DNA of 64,000 bases from Myrica gale (GCA_963930655.1 OZ005609.1:15635001-15699000), one strand, 5' to 3'. Counted from the first letter of the stretch, positions 22,665 to 35,336 are shown. The notes: generated by a model not told the origin, from the sequence alone. Translations and numbers: made by a program.

Positions 22665-23659
22665 GATCACTACAACAAAAAGTGCTTATAATGACCAGAA
22701 TATGGGTCACTTAAAACCTCTTTCTGGTCGTTACAGTTAATATGTGGACCAAATTTAGTGGTCAAACGTTGGTCATTTCTTCTCCATCTAAAGAAGTTTG
22801 CATGGACCAGAAAATGACAACGTCGGTATTTACTTAATTTCTCACGAAAAAAGTGGTCACCTAAACAACATAATCTTTTGTCATTAGACCTTTTTTTAGA
22901 GCTAACGTCGTCGATATGTGAATAGTTGCCACAACATATTTTTTGTCACCCCTAACAACGTTCTGTCCACTCGTCTTACGTGATCACTCTTACATGTTTT
23001 TTTCCTCGACATTATGTGAATAGTAGCCACTAGCATCATATGGTCACCACGGACAATGTTTAGTCTAGTTGTCTTATGTTGTCACTATTAACAGTTGACT
23101 ATTTAGTTTCACATGACAATTTTTAAATGGTCACTAACAATATTGTCATGACCACTACTGTTTCGTCCTTTAAACAAATTGTTGACTTTGTCCGTTTAGT
23201 GCCTATAAATCTTTTTTCGATGAATTTTTAAACGGTCACACCAAAACGATTATGACCATTTATTATTTTATCAAAAAAATCCATTTAGTTACGAAAATGA
23301 AATGGTCGTCGTATGACTCTTGATGACGACTGTATATTCTTGTCTATAATGATTGACTTTCTACCATATTATCTATGAGTCGAAATTGAACCCGTTCTTA
23401 CCACAACGAAATGGACAAAAACTAACTCTGCTTTGCAAACTGAATCTGTACTGATCATTAAATGCACATAATTTGGATTATATAAAAAAACAACTCATAG
23501 ATGTTCCATGTCCAAATAAAACATTAATACAACAAACCAAAATATTGATCCGGCAACTATGAATTTGGTTAGTAAGCTAGCTACACCCACTCACAAACAA
23601 AAAATAATAACAGTAAAATTCTTAAATTAGCTGTACTACTTCATAAACTGCTATGTCCT

Positions 23660-23775
23660 TTAATTCCCAAATTCATCATTCTTAAATACTATGATTGTTG
23701 CTGCTTTGAGCTTCTGTTCATCTTGTTCTTCGCACCTTCCTACATATGCAGTGTACTTTTGAACTAGCTCCTGCA
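23660..23775 (-). pseudogene. possible last exon of a TNPA-like gene
   Basis: On the minus strand an open frame reads ELVQKYTAYVGRCEEQDEQK, then LKAATIIVFKNDEFGN and a TAA stop (23660-23662). A GTGCAG acceptor could precede it. The helical, charged text resembles carboxyl ends of CACTA-encoded accessory proteins, but it is short and no domain can be named. Confidence 0.35.
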
Positions 23776-25366
23776 CATCATTAGTCAGACTATCATGTTT
23801 ATAATATATCAAGTAATTAACCAAACAAAACCAAATACACTATTTTGAAAGCTGCCAGGAAAGCAATATCTTTGTCCTTCCCACTTCTAGAACTTTCTGG
23901 TTGTCTTTCCGCTGTCACGCGATTTTATCTATTTTGTTTGGAAGGTAAGGCAAACATGAGCCATCCAAGCCCATAGTAGGGTTGGGGATCGGAAGGTGTA
24001 CTTCTTAGGCACATCTAAAATATGTTAAACACGGAGTCGTATTAGGATTCTGCACACGGTTGTGGTTGGTCCGAAAGACTACATAAACTAAAGTTGTTTG
24101 CAAGAGGCAAACATAAGCTTAACACAAATTTGTTCCAATCTCCAATAATATTTAGTTCTGTTTGGAGTCATACAAGCCCGTCAAGAATTGAGTAGTCAAT
24201 AAAATATGCTTATGGCCAAACAAATAAAATAAACGAGTAAATGGTGTCTAATAGTCAACTCGTATTTTCATGCTTAAACTGCTCCCATAACATTTAAAGC
24301 TAAAAATTTAAGGCTGCCTCTGTTACTAATTCCTAATCCTAGGTTGGCCTAGCAGAACCTGTCAAATCTAGGTTACGAGATCACTCAATAAATCTGTCTT
24401 TTATCACTTCAACCTCCAATTCTCCTAGATACACCTGAAATCTAATGAACTGCGATTGCAAGTAGTATATTTGCAACGCAAAATAACATCACCTACGAAG
24501 CAAAGGCTAAGGTAAGTAACAGTAACCTTACCTACAATCCTATTCAGCAGCGGCGGAGATATTGATGTCAGGAGATGGCCCCTGGTCTGAGGTTGGCTCT
24601 GAGATATTGATGTCAGGAGATGTTGATATTTATGTGCTTTTTATTTTAAAGATATTCCTTTACCACGTAACAGCTAGCAATACGAAATTCATTGAGCCTT
24701 TATTGTTAACTACTCAAAAATTTAATTATTTTACTTGCGCACGTGTAACAAGTCATATAAACTTTAAAAATTTAATTAAGTTGAGCAATTTGACTGTTTT
24801 TTTTTCACTTCTAGGAACCGTATTGAAAATGTAGTAAAAGGTAAGTGCAGGGTACTTAATTAACTGACATTTTATTTATTTTCAGTAATTAAATTAAAAT
24901 AAATTTCAGTTAATTCTTTATGTTCAAAATTATATATACTTTTATAATAATTTATTTTTCTATATCCAAACAATAGAAACAGTGGCGTTTTTATGTCAAT
25001 TTCAACTTCATTAACTACACTTTAGTGTGATATTTTTTTAAAATTTCAAAATACCATAAACACATAATTCAAAATTTCCATTGGATGCAAACAAACACAT
25101 AATTGATCGAAATATCCTACTTTTTCTAAACATATCAAAATATCCTACTTTCACTCTTCTTCTCACCAACTTTTTCTTATTTTTCATATTCTTCCTTCTT
25201 TTTATCTAATTTTTTTGTTGGGTATATAAGATAATAGTATTAAACATAATAGAAACAATACGTGGACTCCATCATCAACTAATTATGGAAAATGTAGGAG
25301 TTCTACAAAAGTGGAAGATCTCCTTAAATATTAAGTACATTCCAAGGGTATTATTGGATTTTTTTT

Positions 25367-27091
25367 TATGATCATTCTGATTGGCCGTAAAAACTTTCGT
25401 GACTATAAATAGCATGATGAGGAGAACTATTTTTTGGTCAATGCAACCCAGATTATAGTGACCAATGCAATATGGTCAAAAAAATTTGGTCACTATAGGC
25501 TCTTTTTAATTAGGTTGACCAAAAAAAAATCCACTGAATGTCTACTTTTAGTCACTTGTGACTATGGAGCATCGGTCATCATTGATGTAATTAAGATACA
25601 AAGTATTTGACGAGAATTTTGTTTGAAATATGAAATTCAAGTTTTGACCAATTTTTTGGTGGATAGTTAGCTTAATTTCGTCACAAAATAGTAATAGTAT
25701 TTTAGACTACAAAATTGGACAATAAAATGGAGTAAAGTGATGGAAATTGCTAGTTTTTATGACCATTCTCATTTACCATAAAAATTGTTGTGACCACAAA
25801 CAATATGATGACTATAAATATTTTTTTGTCACTACAACCCGGTTTATAGTGACCAATGCGCAATATGGTTAAAAACATTTTGGTCACTATAAGCTCTTTT
25901 TAATTAGGCCGACCCAAAAAAAAAATTCATTTAATGTCAACTTTTAGTCACTTGTAACTATGGAGAATCGATCGTCATTAAATGTAATCAAGTTACGAAG
26001 TGTTTGACAATAATTTTGGTTGAAATATAAAATTCAAGTTTTGACCAATTTTTTGGTGTATAATTAGCTAAATCTCATCATAAAATAGTCAGAGTATTTG
26101 AGACTACAAAAGTGGACAATAGAATAGAGTAAAGTGGTGGAAATTGCGACTTTTTATGACCATTCTCATTAACCATAAAAAATTTCATGACCACAAACAA
26201 CATGATGACGAGAAATATTTTTTTATTACTACAACCTGATTTTTGGTGGTCAACACAATATGGTAAAAAAGATCACTATAGGCTCTTTTTAATTAGGCCG
26301 ACTCAAAAAATAATCCATTGAAAGTCTACTTTTAGTTACTTATGACTATGGAGAATCGGTCGTCATTGAAAGTAATCAAGCTACGAAGTGTTTGACGAGA
26401 ATTTTGGTTGAAATATAAAATTCAAGTTTTGACCAATTTTTTGGTGGATAGTTAGCTTAATTTCGTCACAAAATAGTAAGAGTATGTTGGACTACAAAAT
26501 TGGACAATATAATGGAATAAATTGTTGGAAATTGCGAGTTTTTATGACCATTCTAATTGACCATAAAAAATTTAGTGACCACAAACAACATGATGACGGG
26601 AAATATTTTTTGGTCACTACAACCTGGTTCATGGTGACCAACACAATATGGATAAAAAATATTTTTGGTCACTATAGGCTCTTTTTAATTAGGCTGACAC
26701 AAAAAAATAATTCATTGACTTTCTACTTTTAGTCACTTATGACTATGAAGAATCAGTCGTCATTGAATGTAATCAAGCTACGAAGTGTTTGTTGTCCAAT
26801 TTTGGTTGAAATATAAAATTCAAGTTTTGACCAATTTTTTGGTGGATAACTCACTAAATACCGTCACAAAATAGTTAGAGTATTTGAGACTACAAAATTG
26901 GACAACATAATAGAGTAAAGTGGTAGAAATTCCGATTTTTTATGACCATTCTCATTGACCAGAAAAAATTTCGTGACCACAAACAGTATGATGATGAGAT
27001 ATATTTTTTGGTTACTACAACCCGGTTTCTGGTGAACAATGCAATATGGTCAAAAAGATTTTGGTCACTATAAGCTCTTTTTGTTGTAGTG
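25367..27091. repeat. tandem array of about 4.4 units of 390-398 bp
   Basis: Units start TATGACCATTCT (or a variant) near 25367, 25758, 26155, 26542 and 26940. Each holds GGTCACTATAGGCTCTTTTT, the sequence that at the true end reads GGTCACTATAAGCTCTTTTT and continues into GTTGTAGTG. The last, partial unit is the element's terminus. The array therefore grew from the end itself. Confidence 0.9.
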
Positions 27092-27780
27092 GATAAGAAT
27101 TAGATTATCAAGAGTTGCTAAATTTATAGATAATCGTGTAACCGAAATTGAGTTTATAGTGATTCATTTGTTGAACTAGGTCCCGAAGAGTTTTTCTACC
27201 TTGTAGATGTTCTTTTTGGAAGTTTCTCTCCGTCAACGATCCCTTGTGTAAATCGTGATTGAATTTGTGTTGTTGTTGTTGTTATTTTATATCTATCATG
27301 TTATTTGCTAATCATTATTGTTTAAGTGATTAAATATTCTCAATTTTGGTGGATTGTCAATCTTGTTGCAAGAAGATTTAAGGCAAAAGGTAGATCAGGG
27401 TATGAGTTGTTTTCAAGATCTCATTGTGTTGATTAAAGATACAAAATATCTTGTTGATATACTTGCTGTCAAATCTGTTTATATATCATTTGAAGTTTAA
27501 AGTAGTTAACTGGAACGTTACAGAGTATTTAATAGTATATTATTTTAAATTATGTTCTGGGATTGACATTGAATGTATTGCATCTGAGATCTTCTGAGAT
27601 TATTTGAATATATTGTATTATATAGGTTATTGATTTTAATCAAGGCTATATAGATCATATTGCATATTAGGGTTGAATATTGATATTGAAACTCACTGTT
27701 TGAGTTTTTGAGTTGTGCAGATTTTTTCATAAACCTATTCGCCACCGCTTGGGTTCATTAGAGTTTGTGTGAGATATAAA

Positions 27781-28468
27781 ATAGATTGTCCAGTTATTTT
27801 TGTTTTGCACATATATGGTGGTCATTTTAAAAGTTAGTTGGAAGCTGTTGGATGTTGATTTGGCTGCAGTTGTTTTAATCTATTTTTTGAAGCACAATGC
27901 AAGAAGATAGTGGAAACAACTATGTCTGTTTTGTTTGGAGCTATTGGTTGTTTTTTTTTTGGGAAAAAGGATGTCTTGTTTTGTTGGTTCTTGTAACTTA
28001 TGTAGTGAACCCTTTATTTTGGAACTCTTATGTATGCTTTGTTATACCCAAGAAGGGTTGAAAGATTATATTATATTTATGGTCTGTTATGGCCAAGACA
28101 ATGGAAATATGTTGTGAATTTTAGAAACTTCTTTGTATGGTTTTGTATGGTTTGCCATTCAAAAATTTCTTTATATGTTTTTTGAGAGACCTCTATGTTT
28201 TTTAAGAGACAATGCTACCAAATAATGGAGACCATTTTTTTGATTAACTACACAAATGCTGTTAGAAGCACACATTTATTTAATTAACCATCACATTAAA
28301 CCAACATATAAAACTAACCACAGTTCAACTAACTCGAACCATTACATTAAACCAACATATAAGACACTGCCTCTAATATACCCCATTTGAGACATAGCAT
28401 ACCTCATTTAGAGACACAAAATGGCCACACACATGGAAAATGAGACATAACATATACCAACACTTAAT
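27781..28468. other. intergenic, AT-rich
   Basis: T-rich DNA with short repeated phrases (TTTTTTGAGAGACC / TTTTTTAAGAGAC near 28170-28215, and CATTACATTAAACCAACATATAA-like words twice in 28285-28365). No gene is seen. The first part may belong to the same element as the GRF gene that follows. Confidence 0.4.
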
Positions 28469-28885
28469 CTAAAACCACAATGTCACACAAACTGCAACCA
28501 AACCCAACACCCATGAAACAACCAGACTAATCTTCAACCTTCTTTCTTTCTCTCTTTGCTTTGAACTTCAGCCTCTAGCATCTTGATTCTTCTCAATAAA
28601 CTAGGAAAAAACTCCAAAGTGCACTTGCAGAGAAGAGGGTCATGCCACGTAAAATACCCATACGTTGGTAGCATATGTATAGCAACCATCACAATGACAA
28701 ATGATAATGGATCAGACAGTTTTACGTTGGCATTTTACCAAACATGTACACTTACCGATTTTGTACCTTATCTTGGACATCCAAAGAAGCGCCTTCCAAG
28801 ATTTTTCTCCGTCTAAGAAGTCCTCAAAGATGCTTGAATGCCACAATTGCAGAGATGAGCCTCCACATCCAAATCAAACTACATC
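28469..28885 (-). pseudogene. GRF zinc-finger protein with carboxyl membrane helix, decayed
   Basis: The minus strand reads CNCGIQASLRTS, stop, TEKNLGRRFFGCPR and, after an intron-like gap, YFTWHDPLLC, then a helical part (LLRRIKMLEAEVQSKERKK). In another frame it ends ISLVVSWVLGLVAVCVTLWF with a TAG at 28469-28471. This order (GRF finger, short coiled coil, one membrane helix) is that of small plant GRF-type proteins of unknown role, which often travel with transposons. One internal stop, a damaged intron boundary and at least one frame change make it a pseudogene. No start codon is clear. Confidence 0.65.
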
Positions 28886-31800
28886 GAGCCAGATGTGTCC
28901 ATTTTTGTGTGGAGATTCAAGATGAACAACAGAGGTTATATGCACACCTTTGGTCTATTACCAGCATAGGATTTTTCACAAAGGCAGTGCAGCTCCACGG
29001 CATGCCATAAGTTGAAAATGGGAGAAGTTCAAATAGAAAAAAAAAAAAACTTCATGGTTGAAAATAAGAAGAGTGACTACCAGAGTGCTAAGTAATTAAG
29101 GTTAGGAAAAATGTTTAGATAAAATGAGAGAAATTTGAGATAGACCTTGCAGAAGGTTCTGTGAAGAAGGAAATGAGAGAAATTTGAGGTAGATCCTGCA
29201 GAAGAAAAAGAAGTTTGCTAAGTGGGAGACTTGTGGGGTTAAGGTTCACTTATGTGGACTTGAGTACTCAAGAGAGTTGAGCTGACCTGGAGAGATGACA
29301 TGGCCCTGAGGGCTGATGTGGAGTCATGTTTTTCAAATGAGCTAACGGAATTAGAAGGAGGGACTGACGACAAACAAAGCTGAGACTATGGGCACTAAAT
29401 TTATGCTTTTCATATAACGGGGGCCAAATCGATTTTCGCAATTAGCACCCGGACCAATTTTACATTTATCCCTTTTTATTATAACCTTCATGTGCATGTT
29501 AGTGGTTTCTTAGAAATTAGGTGTGCTATATAAGGGTGGTGTAATTAGCTCTGCAAACCATCGTATACTTCTAATGAAGCAAGGATGAGTCGAAAGAGCT
29601 TCTGTGCAAGACTTGTGCATTTTGTGCAACAAGTTATTCATTGATATAAATAGTAATAAAGGTACAAAAGTCGGCTATTTTAAGGCTAGAGATCAATGAG
29701 ACGAGTGCAGGACCAATGGGCATAAAGCCTGTAACACAATACAAAGTGGGGCCAAGATATATACACTAGTTCAAAAGCTTTGAAACCATTGGAATAACGT
29801 TGTTTCCGTTGATTTGACAAGGCACGAGTCACTTGGATGGCTTCAGTGGCTTTTGGCGACCCAAACCCCACCAAGCGATGCTTTTTTGGCCACGCATAAG
29901 TTTCACACGCTAGCAACCACCCTGCTTGGGCTCACGTGCCGCCTCTATTTTTGGTCATCTTCGGCCATTTTTACGGTTTCTGATTCGGGGCTTGGATTTA
30001 TGCTTTACTTGTTATTTTGTGTTTGTTTTAGCCCTTTGTTCGCCTTGTTATTTTTATTTAGGTTGTACCAACCACCAGCGGGTCTTTTTGATCCCTTGTG
30101 AGCTTTGTTGTATTCAAGCTAGTGGCGCTTTAATTCTTAGCCCCTGGTTACGGTAGTTGTCGTCTACCGCTTCCAGCCATCTCTCTCTCTACCTAGCATG
30201 GAGTATATTTGGTTTTACAACCTCTTTTTGGGGTTCCACTAGTTCTCATTAGCAGCCTCGTTAAGGTTGGATCATAAGTAGGATTTTCTTGTTTTCCTAG
30301 TTGTGTATCTAATCTTGTAACACAAGCCTTTCGGCATTCATGCAAGAAAAAAAAATACACATAGAGAGCTAGGGACCAAAATCTTCTCCAATTCATTGCT
30401 CAAATTGAATCATACAATTTACAAAGACACAAACATAACAAGTACTAAATGCTATAGGGCTTACTTAATTTGTCTGAAGTTTAATAGAATAAACATTAAA
30501 TAGTATAGGACAAACAAGATGTATTTATCTTCTTTATTATTGCGCCATAAAATTCGGATAAAGAATACTACAAAATCCTGATATGAGAGAGACAAGCCCA
30601 AGCCCCGCCAAATTACGTCCATTACAAATTGTTACCCAAAATAAAAGTCCTACCAATGGACAAGATTCAAGAAAATATAAATAAATTGCCTAAAACAGGC
30701 TACTGCAAGAAGAAAGAAAGACGGGAAGAGCGGGCTGCTACTATTTACATTAACCAGATTTCTTTTGTAATGATTCTGCATCCTTTGTAAGGCTTCCTGT
30801 TACCGTAGTGCAATGAATTTCGTTTGTTTGGGAAAAAAATTCATTAACCAGATTAACATTTTAGCTATCAATTTCATCGTCCCGTACACTTAAGATATCC
30901 TTCCTCCTTCAAGTCTTACCCCTTTTTTTTGTCCGGAAGGGTACAGAATATCGGCAATGTTTATGGACAGGTGAAGCATTACAAATGGGCCTAGAAAAAT
31001 AAAAGGTTACTGGACAAAGAGAGAAAGACGCCGAATTTTAATGTCCAGTAACTTTATACACCGTCTCAGGATGTCAGTCTTTCAAGGCTCCCTAGTGCGA
31101 GCTGAATACGCAGGAAATGGGGCATGTGCAATTATTTTCATACGGCAACTCCTTCAAGTTGCATCCTAGCCAGCGTACAACACACATAAAGATAAGCTTT
31201 ATCTTTTTTGTGAAATGACATTCCTCGTTTTCTTCGATGTATGTAAGTCTTCATAGCCCATTAAAAGTCGACCTTTCCGAATTCCCACAGAAATCTTTTA
31301 TGTTTGCGACAAGATGATATCGGGGGAAGTCTACGGCCCTTTCTAACCTAATAATTCAACTTATAAATCTCGGCTGCTCTAGATTGACATTTTAGAGTCT
31401 GCAATTATTTTCTACAACGTGTTGAGGCTCTATCAAAGAGTCAGAAGCAAAGTCCTCTGGCTGTTAACATTTTTCTAATATTTTATTGCATGTTTGAGGA
31501 TCTCGTATTCGTCGGTGTCAAACTTCAATACCTCCGTCCCCTCTCTCTTTGGTACCTTTTTCACACTTGGTTTTATAGTATTTAATTCTGATCGAAAGCT
31601 CAAAGCTCATCATGATGTAAAACACTAGCAATGTAGACGTACGAAATGAATCTGATGGGAGGTTGGTTTTTACAAGCAAAGAATAGTAGGCCATTTGATC
31701 CGTTCGCATCTGAACGAGGAGAAGAGGTAGATGTACCCTAGCAAACAAGAGGAAAAGTTTGAAGTAACCTGGGCCTGGGGTAACTTGCCGTATTACGAAT

Positions 31801-33431
31801 TGCGAGCAATATTCAATGCCCTGGATCAAGTCTTCCGGCCGTTGAGTTGACTGCCGGATTTGTCAGCGGCAAATTGCTTAGATTATAAGACTTGTGTAGA
31901 GTTGTTTCAAGGATTGCGGCAGCTAGTGCTTCAATTGAGGAACCCGTTAATGTCGTCTAATTTACAAAGGTTGAACCCGTTGCTTCTGGTTGGACTTTTT
32001 ACTATTAGATCAGGACGGAACAATTATGTTAATTTAAGTATAATATAGCTCTCTTTCTTCATTCTTCCTTGATTAGATACGTTCTCAGAATTTGTTTTCC
32101 AAACATTTTCAAAACCTTCTCATATTTATTTTTTCATCAATTTCAATACATTTTTACCGATCCCAATAATTTTTTATAAATTTCAACAACTTTTAACATA
32201 TTTTTCACCAATCCCAAGAGAATCTACATAACTTTAAAAAAATACAAACATATAAAATTGTTTTAAAATCTAAACTAAACATAGCCTATATCATTTTTTC
32301 CCCTTTATTACGGCCACAGAAGCATTCCAAACAATCAGTAATTTATGAACAGTATTCATCTGCATTCCTCGAATGAAATCTTTCGTATGGTCTTTTTTTC
32401 CGTCCTTTCAGTTCTTCTTTTTTTTTTTTTTTTTAAAGTAAATCTTCATACTCGCTCAAATGTCATATTTTATCCGTCTTAATTAAGAATTTCATCATAT
32501 TTATCTCCCAATCTCCATTCTATCATATGAAATATATCTTTCATTTTTTTACCCATCTTTTCTTCCATTCTTCCAGTTTTTTTTTTCTTTTCTTTTTATA
32601 GGTAAATCTTCACATCTAATCCACGAACTATTGCCCAATTGTTTCATTTAGCTGTTTGTACTACGAGTTCCATCTCATTTAACTCTCAAATTACCATAAT
32701 GTATCTATATTTGCCCTCTAGTAAGATTCTACTATTGAAATGTAGAGAAGCTCATTAAGTTATGTGACATAATATCGACCGTTAGATTTTATAATATTAG
32801 GACGAATGTTGATGCATTCTTGTAGTTTGTGGGGACCAAATGTGATGAAAATGATAATTTATATTTGTAAATTCTATTTAGATGATAGTTAAGAAACTAG
32901 AAATAAGTGGAATAACATAATATTATATATACAGATCGGATCCGTAGTTCCACGTGGTTTGAGTCCTTCCGGAATCTTCATTATATTCTACCCCTCTTCT
33001 TCACGGGCTATAATTATTGATCACCCAAAAGCAGCTACTGAGAGTTATCCGTCTTTCTCTTGTCTTCCTCTGCTCTACAGTACAGTCTCGTTCTCCAATA
33101 AGATTAAGCGAAAAAGATGTGAGGACTTACGTACAAGCAAGGCCAACCACCCATGCCGAATGGTAATGGGAGCACCACTAATTGGATTGAGTCTCAACAA
33201 ATGGCCCTTTTGCTTAAAAGACAAATGGGAAATTAGCACAGGATTATTATATTAGCTTTGCTCTCTAATATGAGCTCGGTGCCCTTAATTTCCCCCCTTT
33301 GATAAATAGGTTTGTACACAAAAGTTGTCGGATTATCAACGTTTAGCATTAATGCCAACTACTTTTGTCTCTCATGGAATAACATATTCATGTTGAATGC
33401 CTTAATGCGTCACGCAAGGAAATTCTATTAT
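28886..33431. other. intergenic, no recognisable gene
   Basis: Long AT-rich stretch. Short open frames exist on both strands but none has a domain, a homologous look or supporting splice sites. The part at 29810-30360 is richer in GC, with a TTCGGCATTCATGCAAG then A-rich end that could be the 3' tail of an old retroposon. Poly-T tracts lie near 32410-32430 and 32578-32600. It forms the downstream flank of the MYB gene. Confidence 0.4.
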
Positions 33432-34674
33432 TCAGGCCTCATCACAAAGCTGTTGCTTCAAAAACCAAACAGTACTCTCATCGTTCCACAAACTATCCAA
33501 TATGTCCCCACCACCGAACCATCCATTGCTATGCTCAAATCCTTGGATATCCATGACGGCCTGCTTGCATAAACCCGACCCATTTTGCGAGTTATCCAGA
33601 TAACCACCACCCGATAAGTCGTAGCATTCGGTTAGATCCGAGATCGAGGAGACTTGGGCGTCCGATGAATCAGATGAAGCACCTGATATCCCGGGCATGA
33701 TATGTGGCTGATCAACTGCGTGATCGGACCCAGATACTTGGGCTTGACTCGGAATGACCCCTGTATGATTATTGGGGAACTGATCAGTACTGTATGCAGT
33801 AGTGGGGGGACCCGAGTGGGATTCAGCTGCGGCCCGGATCCGCTCCATCAAACGCGGCATCCATACGTAACGCATGGCGTCTCTAAATTGTTTGCTATTG
33901 ACGTCACATTTGAGCTGCTTGGCCTGCTTTTGGACCCTCGTCCTCCAATAGTTTTTGATCTCGTTGTCTGTCCTTCCAGGCAAATATTGTGCTATTTTGG
34001 ACCACCTATAATGATTTCCAATTAGATATTGACCAAGGACTACATTAGATTCGCGATGAGGTTAAGAGGCAAACATGTTTGGCTGATGATTATGGAAAGA
34101 GAGACACGAGAATCTGAAACCAAGTACCTATTGCCCCAGCGAGAGTGAAGTTCAAGAATCAATAGCTGTTCTTGGAGGGTGATATTTCCACGTTTAACAT
34201 TGGGGCGCAAGTAGTTCAACCATCTTAATCTGCAGCTTTTGCCGGTTCTGTTCAAACCTGTATCATTGATGAGAATCAGTTCCAAACGCAAAGGAGCATC
34301 TCAGACCTGGAAATTCCGATATGTGTTCCTAGATATTTGTGAAGGTTATGTTCTTGATTCCAGCTAGTTTTGTTCCTTTTCTCATGTAGTTAATTAAACC
34401 CAGGAGAAATAGACAACAGAAAAACTCAGATATCTCTTCAAGTACGTACGTTGTTTCATATTAACACTGCAATTTGTGGTGTAAGACGCGGGGAGTTTAG
34501 AGATTTACCTGCGCAGCGAGCAACGGAGTTCCAGCGACCCTCGCCGTGGACGGTGACATAATTCTGGAGCATGGAGTCCTCTTCATCTGTCCATGGACCT
34601 CTCCTGACGTCCATGGCGTCTTCGCAGCTCACATATTTCGAAGACCCACAGCCTCTCAGTATTTGAGTATCCAT
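33432..34674 (-). CDS. R2R3-MYB transcription factor, subgroup 20-like (MYB62/MYB78/MYB108 group)
   Basis: Three exons: 34509-34674, 34128-34257 and 33432-34005. Introns are GT-AG (donors GTAAATC and GTACTTG, acceptors ATACAG and TTATAG), phases 1 and 2 as usual for this family, giving 289 residues. R2 starts near residue 24 ([17 protein letters not shown]) and R3 near 75 ([20 protein letters not shown]), with the regularly spaced Trp residues and [19 protein letters not shown]. The stretch after R3 ([32 protein letters not shown]) is typical of subgroup 20, whose members act in the nucleus in jasmonate, senescence, phosphate and stress responses. The carboxyl part is acidic and Ser/Gly-rich and ends with [20 protein letters not shown], a plausible activation domain. 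The start is the first ATG after a TATA box; a second in-frame ATG lies 20 codons on. It looks intact. Exact orthology is uncertain. Confidence 0.94.
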
Positions 34675-34796
34675 TCTTCAATGAAGTCTCGGCCAAGAGA
34701 GGGAGGCAAAGACAGAAAAAGTGTGTTGAATTGGAATTCTATGGATCCAGAGAAGATATGGGCTTAGCTTGAGTACGTTTAGGGATAAGAAGGGCT

Positions 34797-34804
34797 AATA
34801 TATA
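34797..34804 (-). promoter_or_regulatory. TATA box of the MYB gene
   Basis: The minus strand reads TATATATTAG about 125 bases upstream of the start codon, placing transcription start near 34770. A CACGT core (TACGTGAC at 34871-34878) lies about 200 bases upstream of the ATG and could be an ABRE/G-box-like site; its use is inference. Confidence 0.6.
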
Positions 34805-34809
34805 GACTC

Positions 34810-35195
34810 ATTAGAAAGAGGATTGCAAAGACCGTATCACTAATAAAGAAGAAAAAAGTGGCATGTATTATACGTGACAGAACACGCCACAAGTTGAAGA
34901 ATATTATACTAAGTTCTTTAGAATAGACAGCCTTCGTTTTGTTTCCTGGTGTTTGACCCTTTGAATTTTCGATGTGTCCCAGCTCCATCATACACGCGCC
35001 GACGCTAGTGGGGACGTCTTTGTTTAGTTAGCTACCAGATACGTCTCCGAGTTGAGTCTTTTTTTAATATTACAAAATGTTGAACATTTTTATACAAAGT
35101 TTTAGTCTTACTATATATATGTTTTTAATAACATGTGAAGTTGATGGATGACCAAGGTTTCTACGAGGATTATATAATTGTGGACCGACCACTAT
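34810..35195. other. MYB upstream region
   Basis: Promoter-side intergenic DNA of the minus-strand MYB gene, with one CACGT core and AT-rich parts. No further gene is seen. Confidence 0.4.
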
Positions 35196-35211
35196 TTCTT
35201 CTTCCTGTCTT

Positions 35212-35336
35212 TTTTTTTTCTAGGCAAAGCAGGCCAAACCTGCAGAGAAAAGGGAATAAGGGGATTCGGGGATTCGATCCCCAGAAGGAACCCTCCCTAA
35301 AGGGAGGACGTGCCACTTAAGCTAGAGCTAACTGGC
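35212..35336 (-). mobile_element. tRNA-derived SINE
   Basis: On the minus strand it begins GCCAGTTAGCTCTAGCTTAA (box A-like TAGCTCTAGCTTAAGTGG) and has a box B-like GGATCGAATCC about 45 bases on. It ends in CTAG and an A run. A 16-bp target duplication with one mismatch flanks it (TTCTTCTTCCTGTCTT at 35196-35211 and TTCTTCTTCCTATCTT at 35337-35352). The 125-bp length, polymerase III boxes and A tail identify a SINE. The family name is not known to me. Confidence 0.8.

Larger units (their letters stand above)
22668..27091. mobile_element. CACTA-type DNA transposon with tandem right arm, TSD GAT
   Basis: The ends are CACTACAACAAAAAGTGCTT (22668 on) and its inverse ending TTTTTGTTGTAGTG at 27091, with a 3-bp target duplication GAT (22665-22667, 27092-27094). 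GGTCAC / GTGACC words are dense in both arms. No transposase is recognisable. A short minus-strand exon-like frame (23660-23775) may be what is left of a TNPA-like gene. The right 1.7 kb is a tandem array whose units carry a degenerate copy of the terminus. Non-autonomous. Confidence 0.88.
18500..27780 (+). mobile_element. Ty1/copia-type LTR retrotransposon remnant
   Basis: A decayed gag-like stretch (about 18660-19790) has a Lys-rich part, an acidic SDSDTSSS part, a coiled-coil part (YDELYEESLNLKKKHG) and a CCHC knuckle (CNHCGKICHIKSKC). Downstream are two G-rich tracts (21430-21460 and 21720-21730) and a polypurine tract AAAGGGGGAGA (22031-22041) right before TGTAAGAACC at 22043, the likely start of the right end repeat. 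That repeat seems to end near 27760 and holds a CACTA-type insertion (22668-27091). No left end repeat or pol domains are recognised. Highly broken and old. Both outer limits are estimates. Confidence 0.65.

Noticed and set aside
22921-23340. Possible CRISPR-like spaced repeats (GTCAC words)
   Set aside because: Spacing and sequence are irregular. These are the subterminal words of a CACTA element in a plant genome.
29814-30360. 95-codon plus frame and a TTCGGCATTCATGCAAG plus A-rich end, LINE 3' tail-like
   Set aside because: No LINE protein text and no target duplication were found. Too weak to call.
33702-34025. Plus-strand open frame over MYB exon 3
   Set aside because: A shadow of the MYB coding strand.
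34546-34767. Plus-strand open frame over MYB exon 1
   Set aside because: It is antisense to a clear MYB exon and has no family resemblance.
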